Source: Acidobacteriaceae bacterium
GTDB taxonomy: Bacteria > Acidobacteriota > Terriglobia > Terriglobales > Acidobacteriaceae
NCBI GenBank assembly: GCA_003168235.1
Contig: PMSZ01000380.1
Coordinates: 1-5,080 of the forward strand
Direction of reading: 5' to 3'
DNA length: 5,080 nt
The stretch's first letter is position 1, and each line of letters starts with the position of its first letter. Under the pieces are notes generated by a model. The model was not told where the DNA came from. It searched no databases and was given only the letters and a program-made list of their open reading frames with translations. The position numbers and the translations under genes are program-made. Below, one piece after another: positions 1 to 5,080 of the stretch.

Positions 1-1
1 G

Positions 2-247
2 GCCGCCATCTCGATGCAGCCTTCGTGGAAGCTGACGCTCGATCTTGTGACCACATCGAACCGCCGTCGCGGAACCATGATCGTCAGCCGCATCTACAGC
101 CAGCGCGACCTGCAATTGGATGTCAATCTCCTGACCTCTGAATTTCCGACGACTCTCGCTGACGCTCTGGATCGGGTGCTGACGATGCCCGAAATTCTTG
201 TGCCCCTCGGGCAAAGCGATCGGCCTCCGCTGGCTGCAAGCCTCTAA
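2..247 (+). CDS. C-terminal end of an unrecognised protein (cut by left edge)
   Basis: The frame is open from the first complete codon at base 2 to a TAA stop at 245-247, giving 81 residues of a protein whose start lies outside the window. An ATG at 14 lies in this frame, but the frame is open upstream of it, so I read this as a 3' fragment and not a 77-residue gene. The residues look like a folded beta-alpha ending: a strand-like part (WKLTLDLVTT), a basic turn (NRRRG), a second strand-like part (TMIVSRIYS), then DVNLLTSEFPTTLADALDRVL, probably a helix. No catalytic motif, membrane helix or metal site is visible. The ending faintly recalls C-terminal extensions seen on some acidobacterial glycosyltransferase-like proteins, but this is memory-based and weak. 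Function should be left open. It ends 86 bases before the next gene. Confidence 0.6.
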   Translation, partial: AAISMQPSWKLTLDLVTTSNRRRGTMIVSRIYSQRDLQLDVNLLTSEFPTTLADALDRVLTMPEILVPLGQSDRPPLAASL

Positions 248-275
248 ACCCCGGCATGGTCTCAGCCGCTTGATA

Positions 276-307
276 TTGCACCCTTCCCGTAAGTGATGAG
301 TTAATAT
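276..307 (+). promoter_or_regulatory. Possible weak promoter for the PilZ-GAF-Sel1 gene
   Basis: The 86-base gap before the ATG at 334 contains an AT-rich TAATAT at 302-307, standing out in a GC-rich region, and TTGCAC at 276-281 as a poor -35 match. The spacing of 20 bases is longer than the usual 17, and another candidate, TTGATA at 270-275, is farther away still. If TAATAT is the -10 element, the transcript would start near 313-316 and have a leader of about 20 bases. This is pattern matching only. The gap holds no convincing terminator: the only inverted repeat, CGGC/GCCG at 252-255 and 265-268, is short and has no T-run. Confidence 0.22.
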
Positions 308-333
308 GGAGTCGATTGCGGACCTGAACAATC

Positions 334-2052
334 ATGGATCGGAGCATGCCTCGGTCACGGGATCCGGTAGCACGCGCTCCCCAAAGTGAGCGCCGCCGCT
401 GTATTCGTCAGAAACTGCACACTCCGGTATATGCCAGCTTCACCGGTCCTCAGAGCGGCATGGTGGTGGATCTGAGCGAGTTGCTCGATCTGCACGAAGA
501 GGGTTTCGCCATCCAAACCAGTGAACGCCTGGAAGTGAACCGGGCCGTGACGCTGTGCCTCGATCTGCCAGAAACGAAAACCTACATTCATAGCAGCGGC
601 AAAGTGATCTGGAGCGACGACCTCGGGCGCGGAGGTATCCGATTTTCGGCGCTTCCCGAAAATTCCCGGCAGATTTTGAAAGAGTGGCTTTTCGTCAATC
701 TGCTAATCGGCTGTTCGAACCACGCGGCCCGGAATGAGCAACTCGCGTTTCTCCAGCGACAGAAATCGCCGGAGGTGGTGCTTGCTGACCCGTCGGCCGA
801 GTTACCGGCGAACGTACCGGCTAGTGTACCGGCTAACGAACCCGCGATCGTTATCCCAATCTCTGAGGGCAGCGAAATCCACCCTTCGTTGGAAGCAGTC
901 CGTGCTGAAGCGGGAGAACTCGGTGACGATACCGAAGCCGTTCTGCAGCTCATTACCGAGCGTGCCACCACCCTCACCGGGGTTGGCGGTGCGGCGCTGG
1001 CGCTTTTCGCCGGTGACCAGATGATCTGCCGCGCCCGCGCCGGTGAACCGGCGCCCCCGCTCGGAGTGCCCGTCGATATAAAGCAAGGTCTCTCGGGTGA
1101 ATGTGTTCGCAGCGGTCTTCCAGTTTCGTGTGATGATACCGAAAATGATCCGCGCGTGGATCCCGAGGTCTGCCGCGCGCTAGGCATCCGTTCACTCATG
1201 GCCGTTCCCGTCTTTTCCGATTTTCGCGTAGTCGGCCTTCTTGAGATTTTCTCTCCGCGTCCGCGCGCTTTCACGTCGGATGACGAGACGGTTTTGAGCC
1301 GCCTTGTGGAGCTGATTCCCAATACTCATCGGGAAGAGATTCGTCCAGAGAGGATGCAGCCCGCTATCGTCGAACCAGATGAGATTCGGCAAGAGACGAG
1401 CGAGGATCTTCATTCTGAAAAGCCGCTGCCCGAAGAACTCGCGGACGAGCCGCTTTTCGCGCAAGAAATCAAGACCGCGCCCACCGCGCCGTCTCGCTTG
1501 CTGTATCGCGCGCTGCTGGGGTTAGTCGTTGCCGTGCTAGCTGCCGTCCTCGGATATTTGGTTGGTCCTGTGATTGCCAGGCGTTGGACCAGTTCGGTGC
1601 AAGCCTCGCAGCAGCGCGCAAGTATCAAGACAGTTTCAGAGCGCGCGACCGTCCCCAATCCGTATCCGATGTCGTTGGCGGATCTGCAAAGACTCGCTGA
1701 CAACGGTGACGCGGATGCGCAATGGCAGATGGGCGTCCGCTTCCATAACGGGGAGGATGTTCCGCGCGACGACGCGCAGGCGATGCAATGGTTTAAGCGC
1801 GCCGCGGAGCAGGGTAATGTTGCCGCCCAGCGCGCGCTCGGAGCCTACTATTTTGCGGGACGGGGAGTACCCACCGACTTTTCCCAGGCCTACTTCTGGT
1901 CTGCGATCGCCGGCGCGCAGGGCGACGAGATGAGCAAATCCCGACTCCCTGTGCTCGCTTTGCAAATGACTCAGTCACAAATCGCTGCCGCGCGCCAGCA
2001 GGCCGAACAGTGGATCCACGCCCATAGTCAACAGATGAAGTCCGCGAACTGA
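334..2052 (+). CDS. PilZ-like / GAF / transmembrane / Sel1-repeat signalling protein
   Basis: This 572-residue multidomain protein has four visible parts. Residues about 20-123 form a PilZ-like domain, with an RxxxR-type basic cluster (R21-R25), then D46-L47-S48 and G57, and a closing strand around VIWSDDLGRGGIRF. Residues about 195-328 form a GAF domain ending in AVPVFSDFRVVGLLEIFS and a closing helix. A Pro/Ala/Glu-rich linker precedes each later part. Residues 389-415 are one hydrophobic helix. Residues about 457-530 carry two Sel1-like repeats (DAQWQMGVRFHNGEDVP..DAQAMQWFKRAAEQG, then AAQRALGAYYFAGRGVP..SQAYFWSAIAGAQG). PilZ domains commonly bind cyclic di-GMP, GAF domains bind small molecules or mediate dimerisation, and Sel1 repeats bind proteins. 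A role as a membrane-anchored sensor or scaffold is inferred. There is no output enzyme domain. The ATG at 334 is the first start after an in-frame TGA at 325. ATG 346 is the alternative, but its GGAG at 341-344 is too close. No good ribosome site is seen. Confidence 0.88.
   Translation: MDRSMPRSRDPVARAPQSERRRCIRQKLHTPVYASFTGPQSGMVVDLSELLDLHEEGFAIQTSERLEVNRAVTLCLDLPETKTYIHSSGKVIWSDDLGRGGIRFSALPENSRQILKEWLFVNLLIGCSNHAARNEQLAFLQRQKSPEVVLADPSAELPANVPASVPANEPAIVIPISEGSEIHPSLEAVRAEAGELGDDTEAVLQLITERATTLTGVGGAALALFAGDQMICRARAGEPAPPLGVPVDIKQGLSGECVRSGLPVSCDDTENDPRVDPEVCRALGIRSLMAVPVFSDFRVVGLLEIFSPRPRAFTSDDETVLSRLVELIPNTHREEIRPERMQPAIVEPDEIRQETSEDLHSEKPLPEELADEPLFAQEIKTAPTAPSRLLYRALLGLVVAVLAAVLGYLVGPVIARRWTSSVQASQQRASIKTVSERATVPNPYPMSLADLQRLADNGDADAQWQMGVRFHNGEDVPRDDAQAMQWFKRAAEQGNVAAQRALGAYYFAGRGVPTDFSQAYFWSAIAGAQGDEMSKSRLPVLALQMTQSQIAAARQQAEQWIHAHSQQMKSAN
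802..849 (+). repeat. 12-bp in-frame tandem repeat in the PilZ-GAF linker
   Basis: Four consecutive 12-base units begin at 802, 814, 826 and 838. Units two and three (GTACCGGCTAGT and GTACCGGCTAAC) differ at two positions. The first and last are more diverged. They encode residues 157-172 as LPAN-VPAS-VPAN-EPAI, a Pro/Ala-rich flexible linker between the PilZ-like and GAF domains. Because the unit is a multiple of three, gain or loss of units would change linker length without breaking the frame. The pattern fits recent slippage or duplication inside a tolerant linker. Confidence 0.75.
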
Positions 2053-2147
2053 GCCTCGTTTTCCTCTGCCTCGCCATCCGATTCAGGCTTGAACAAACGG
2101 TCGGGATAAACCAGACGGGTGCAATCCCGCAGCCGTAGAATACAGTT
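2053..2147. other. Intergenic gap with small hairpin, before amrS
   Basis: This 95-base gap separates the Sel1 gene stop from the GTG of amrS. A short inverted repeat, CGGG at 2116-2119 and CCCG at 2126-2129 with a 6-base loop, is not followed by a T-run, so it is not a standard terminator. The stretch 2100-2140 has the order GGGATAA, GGTGCAATCC, CGCAGCCGT, which weakly recalls the 5' half of a cobalamin riboswitch, but the later conserved half is absent. No clear promoter, terminator or small gene can be supported here. Confidence 0.4.
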
Positions 2148-3290
2148 GTGGCCACGCTGCATGACATCCTCGCAGCCGACTCGTACGTTCGCGAAGCCGA
2201 CCCCGCTCTCTGGGAAAAGCTGGATCGCAATCGCGTCCGCTGCTACGCCTGCGGACATTGCTGCCCGATTCCCGACGGGCAGCCCGGCGTGTGCAAGGTC
2301 CGCTTCAATCGCGGCGGCACGCTCTACGTTCCTTGGGGATATGTTGCCGGCGTGCAGTGCGATCCGATCGAAAAGAAGCCATTTTTCCACTCCTATCCCG
2401 GCGCTCTAGCCTACAGCTTCGGAATGATGGGTTGCGATTTGCACTGCGCCTATTGTCAGAACTGGGTCACTTCGCAGGCGCTGCGCGATCCGAATGCCGT
2501 ATCGCCACCGCTCCATGCCGACCCCGAGCTGCTGGTGAAAGACGCGCTTTCCCAAAATGCAAAAGTTGTGGTCAGCACTTATAACGAGCCGTTGATTACC
2601 AGCGAATGGGCGGTTGCGGTTTTTCGCGCTTCACGGCAGGCCGGATTGTTGACCGCGTATGTTTCGAACGGCAATGGAACGCCCCAAGTGCTCGAGTATC
2701 TTCATCCGTGGATCGACCTCTACAAAGTGGACCTCAAGAGCTTCAACGATCGCCACTATCGCGAGCTGGGCGGACGCCTGCAGCCAATCCTCGACACCAT
2801 CCGCAGTCTGCACCGCATGGGAATTTGGCTGGAGATCGTCACCTTACTCATTCCCGGCTTCAACGACAGCGACGACGAACTGAGAGGTCTCACCGAATTT
2901 CTGGCGGGCGTTTCGCCCGACATTCCCTGGCACGTAACGGCATTTCATCAGGACTATAAAATGACTTCGCCCGCCGACACGCGCCCGGAAGACTTACTGC
3001 GTGCCGCCGCCATCGGTCGCGAAGCCGGACTGCGCTACATTTACGCTGGCAACCTTCCCGGCCGCGTGGGAGATTTTGAAAATACACGCTGTCATCAGTG
3101 CGGGGAACTGCTCATCCGGCGTTATGGTTATTCCATTCGGGAATACGAGCTGACCCCGGAAGGCAATTGCCCTCGCTGCCATGGGTCCGTCCCCGGCCGC
3201 TGGGCGAATAAATTTGACGGCCAGATCGCGGCCTCCCCTTTTCTACCCCGCAAGCAGGCGCAATTGGTTAAAATCCTCTCGCAGCGATAA
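2148..3290 (+). CDS. amrS: AmmeMemoRadiSam system radical SAM enzyme (AmrS)
   Basis: This 380-residue cytoplasmic radical SAM protein matches the AmrS family along its whole length. The cluster motif CxxxCxxC is C96, C100 and C103 in GCDLHCAYCQNW, which should hold the 4Fe-4S cluster that cleaves S-adenosylmethionine. Upstream is the family's cysteine-rich head (C32, C35, C39, C49, with an extra C38), followed by DPIEKKPFFHSYPG (residues 72-85). Other recognisable parts are STYNEP (143-148), DLYKVDLKSFND, TLLIPGFNDSDDEL and PWHVTAFHQDYKM. The C-terminus has a zinc-ribbon-like pair of CxxC motifs (C315/C318 and C341/C344). The family usually travels with AmrA (AMMECR1) and AmrB (Memo), and neither is in this window. 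The substrate cannot be read from the sequence. GTG 2148 is chosen because an in-frame TAG lies at 2136 and the next Met codon falls at residue 93, just before the cluster. No clear ribosome site is seen. It probably heads a unit with the next two genes. Confidence 0.92.
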   Translation: MATLHDILAADSYVREADPALWEKLDRNRVRCYACGHCCPIPDGQPGVCKVRFNRGGTLYVPWGYVAGVQCDPIEKKPFFHSYPGALAYSFGMMGCDLHCAYCQNWVTSQALRDPNAVSPPLHADPELLVKDALSQNAKVVVSTYNEPLITSEWAVAVFRASRQAGLLTAYVSNGNGTPQVLEYLHPWIDLYKVDLKSFNDRHYRELGGRLQPILDTIRSLHRMGIWLEIVTLLIPGFNDSDDELRGLTEFLAGVSPDIPWHVTAFHQDYKMTSPADTRPEDLLRAAAIGREAGLRYIYAGNLPGRVGDFENTRCHQCGELLIRRYGYSIREYELTPEGNCPRCHGSVPGRWANKFDGQIAASPFLPRKQAQLVKILSQR

Positions 3291-3315
3291 TCACTCATCA
3301 CGACAATCATCATTG

Positions 3316-3927
3316 ATGTGCAGGCTGAGAACATTCCGAGGCGCTGTCTTGTTTGTGGTCGCGTTATGTTTGCTCGGGTGCTCTCCGCGTGATTTCCTCA
3401 CGCGTCGTTTGGCTGCCGATTTGATCTCCGCCTCGGATGCGTTCAAGGCGCCGCAACTGTTCTGGCTTCGCAGCGGTGTCGTTTCCAACAAAGACTACAG
3501 CTCTCCCGATTCGATGGTGCTGCAGCGGCGAGGATGGATCATCGGCACCGAGCAGAAGTGTCCAGAGGGAGTCGAACCTCCGCCGTGCTGGGACATCGTG
3601 CTTTCGCCACTTGGCGTGGATACGATTCGGCCGCTGATTTCGAAAGCGCTTTCCGATGAAGGGCTGATCGGCATTCAGGTCGCGCGCCGCGAACTCGTGG
3701 AAATCTCCGGCATCAGCAAGGCCGGCAACTTTGCCGACGTTGAGTTTATCTGGCGCTGGGTTTCGCTCAATCCGGTGGGCGCAGCCCTTTACGACAGCGG
3801 CGTGCGGTACCAGTCGACGGTGGCATTCCGCAGGTACGACGATGGCTGGCGCGTGGTAGATCAGAATGTACGCAGCGCTCAGCCCCTGGATGATGCGCTG
3901 CGCATTGCCCGACCGGTAACACCCTAA
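3316..3927 (+). CDS. Lipoprotein of unknown function
   Basis: This 203-residue protein has a lipoprotein signal peptide: basic start (R3, R5, R8), hydrophobic core AVLFVVALCL and lipobox L19-L20-G21-C22, so C22 is the likely lipidated residue and the mature chain is about 182 residues outside the cytoplasmic membrane. The mature part is soluble-looking, mixed alpha/beta. C82 and C91, in a Pro/Glu-rich loop, could form a disulfide. The end has alternating strands (ADVEFIWRWVSL, YQSTVAFRRY, DGWRVVDQNV) like a curved sheet. I do not recognise the family and assign no activity. The frame is open back to an ATG at 3181 inside amrS, but ATG 3316 is preferred because it places the signal peptide at the N-terminus and removes a 110-base overlap. 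It starts 25 bases after amrS and ends 10 bases before the peptidase gene, so it is probably co-transcribed with both. Confidence 0.8.
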   Translation: MCRLRTFRGAVLFVVALCLLGCSPRDFLTRRLAADLISASDAFKAPQLFWLRSGVVSNKDYSSPDSMVLQRRGWIIGTEQKCPEGVEPPPCWDIVLSPLGVDTIRPLISKALSDEGLIGIQVARRELVEISGISKAGNFADVEFIWRWVSLNPVGAALYDSGVRYQSTVAFRRYDDGWRVVDQNVRSAQPLDDALRIARPVTP

Positions 3928-3937
3928 AACGACCTCT

Positions 3938-5080
3938 ATGCGACGACCTTCTCTCCCAAGACGTTCTCTCCGATCATTCCCGTTTATCTTGCTAATGGCG
4001 GTCACCTGCGCTTCGGTCTTCACGCATTCGATCGCGGCTCACGCCCAGACGGCCAAGCCCAAACTCACAATCGACGACCTCTTCAATTCGGTCAGCTTCG
4101 ATGGAGTATCAGTTTCGCCGGATGGCAACTCCGTCATTGTTGCGACGGAACGCGCCGATTGGGAGCAGCAGATCTTCCGCAAGGAGCTCTGGCTTTACCG
4201 GATCGCGGGCGGGAATTCATCGTCTGCGAGTCTGGTCCAGTTGACACAATCGGGACACGACAGCTCGGCGCAATGGTCTCCCGACGGGCAGTGGATCGCG
4301 TTCCTCTCGGAGCGCAAGAGCGGCGATGCCAAGGACCCAGATGCGGGAGATGACAAGACAAAAGAAGTGTCTCAGCTCTTTCTGATCTCGCCCAGTGGCG
4401 GCGAGGCGTTAGCCGTTACATCTGGCGATGAAGAAGTCCACTCCTTTGCGTGGTCCAGCGATTCGAAGGCCATTTACTTTGCCACCCGTCAGCCTTGGAC
4501 GACGCAGCAGACGGACGACCACAAGAAGGAGTGGAAGGATGTGATCCGCTTCCGCGGCGATGAGCGCGGAGACGTGCTCTACCGGCTGAGTCTCGACGAA
4601 GCGCTCTCGCGACACGCTGCGCTCGGAGCGAAGGAAGCCGGGGACGCGGAAAAGGACGCGAACGTGACTCCTGGAGCGGTCGCGATTGCGCGGTTGGCGT
4701 TGCGCATGGATCAGATAACCGTGTCGCGCGACGGAAAGCGCCTGGCATTTGTGAGCAACTCGGTTTCGCAGCGACAGGAGAAGATGGACGACAACGAAAT
4801 CTATCTCGTCAACCTGACTGCCGATACGACGACCGCGACTACGGCGGAAGTCGCGCCGATTCGCTTAACGCACAACGAAGCGGAAGAAGTGAGTCTGCAA
4901 TGGGCTCCCGACAATCGGCATCTGTACTTCCGCGTTGATTTGGGATCGACCGACAAGAAGTACGAAGATCCGCAACCGCGGCTTTACTGGGTGAACTCCG
5001 ACAACGGCGCGGTCGAGCGCTGGTTTGCGAGCTTTCAGGGAGAAGTGGTGCATTACACGGCGATGGCGGATGGATCGGCG
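3938..5080 (+). CDS. S9-family (prolyl-oligopeptidase-like) exported peptidase, N-terminal part
   Basis: The frame is open from ATG 3938 to the right edge, giving 381 residues of an incomplete protein. Residues 1-36 form a signal peptide: Arg-rich start (R2, R3, R8, R9, R12), hydrophobic core, and an AHA-Q site at 34-37. After DDLFNSVSFDGV, typical of the mature start of these enzymes, come PD40/WD40-like beta-propeller blades, marked by SPDG at 60-63, WSPDG at 113-117 (followed by IAFLSER), WSSDS at 172-176, SRDGK at 263-267 and WAPDN at 322-326. In S9 enzymes such a propeller sits before an alpha/beta-hydrolase domain with Ser-Asp-His catalytic residues. That domain would lie beyond the window, so activity cannot be confirmed. 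A charged Asp/Lys-rich loop (about residues 128-142) and an Ala/Glu-rich stretch (about 227-246) are inserted between blades. It follows the lipoprotein gene by 10 bases with no clear ribosome site, which suggests translational coupling. The later ATG at 3995 would destroy the signal peptide. Confidence 0.87.
   Translation, partial: MRRPSLPRRSLRSFPFILLMAVTCASVFTHSIAAHAQTAKPKLTIDDLFNSVSFDGVSVSPDGNSVIVATERADWEQQIFRKELWLYRIAGGNSSSASLVQLTQSGHDSSAQWSPDGQWIAFLSERKSGDAKDPDAGDDKTKEVSQLFLISPSGGEALAVTSGDEEVHSFAWSSDSKAIYFATRQPWTTQQTDDHKKEWKDVIRFRGDERGDVLYRLSLDEALSRHAALGAKEAGDAEKDANVTPGAVAIARLALRMDQITVSRDGKRLAFVSNSVSQRQEKMDDNEIYLVNLTADTTTATTAEVAPIRLTHNEAEEVSLQWAPDNRHLYFRVDLGSTDKKYEDPQPRLYWVNSDNGAVERWFASFQGEVVHYTAMADGSA

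Noticed and set aside
588..1322. Long open frame of 244 codons on the minus strand
   Set aside because: It lies wholly inside the PilZ-GAF gene. Its product is rich in Ser, Arg, Thr and Pro with no recognisable domain, as expected for a shadow frame in GC-rich DNA.
2116..2129. Hairpin CGGG/CCCG as a terminator of the upstream gene
   Set aside because: The stem has only four pairs and is followed by GC-rich sequence without a T-run.
2028..2390. Minus-strand open frame of 120 codons spanning the gap before amrS
   Set aside because: Most of it overlaps the conserved N-terminal Cys-rich region of amrS. The product has no recognisable motif.
3181..3315. Upstream in-frame extension of the lipoprotein gene
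   Set aside because: It would overlap the end of amrS and bury the lipoprotein signal peptide 45 residues inside the protein.
3308..3318. Small palindrome CATCA-T-TGATG at the lipoprotein start
   Set aside because: It is too short to call an operator, and its one-base centre rules out a hairpin. It is likely chance.
3364..4023. Minus-strand open frame of 219 codons
   Set aside because: It runs across the lipoprotein gene and the start of the peptidase gene, both well supported by signal peptides on the + strand. It shows no domain or signal of its own.

Overview
The window looks like chromosomal DNA of an Acidobacteriota-type bacterium. This is inferred from the gene families, the moderately GC-rich coding style and the absence of clear Shine-Dalgarno sequences. 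No single marker fixes the taxonomy. All supported genes lie on the + strand and coding density is high. I see no rRNA, tRNA, CRISPR array, insertion sequence or phage gene.

Layout. Bases 2-247 hold the last 81 codons of an unrecognised protein cut by the left edge. After an 86-base gap comes a 572-residue multidomain protein (334-2052): an unusual PilZ-like domain, a GAF domain, one membrane helix and two Sel1-type repeats. A 95-base gap (2053-2147) holds a small hairpin and a sequence faintly like part of a cobalamin riboswitch. Next is a 380-residue radical SAM enzyme of the AmrS (AmmeMemoRadiSam) family (2148-3290, GTG start). After 25 bases comes a 203-residue lipoprotein of unknown function (3316-3927). 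After another 10 bases an S9-family (prolyl-oligopeptidase-like) exported peptidase begins at 3938 and runs off the right edge, so only its signal peptide and part of its beta-propeller are present.

How they may work together. The close spacing from amrS to the peptidase suggests one transcription unit: a cytoplasmic radical SAM enzyme, a membrane-anchored lipoprotein and an exported peptidase. The PilZ-GAF-TM-Sel1 protein just upstream looks like a signalling or scaffold protein that could link cytoplasmic small-molecule sensing to protein contacts across the membrane. Whether it belongs with the downstream genes is not shown by the sequence. The most interesting points are the PilZ-GAF-TM-Sel1 fusion with its stretched PilZ motif, and an AmrS gene without its usual AmrA/AmrB partners in view and next to two exported proteins.
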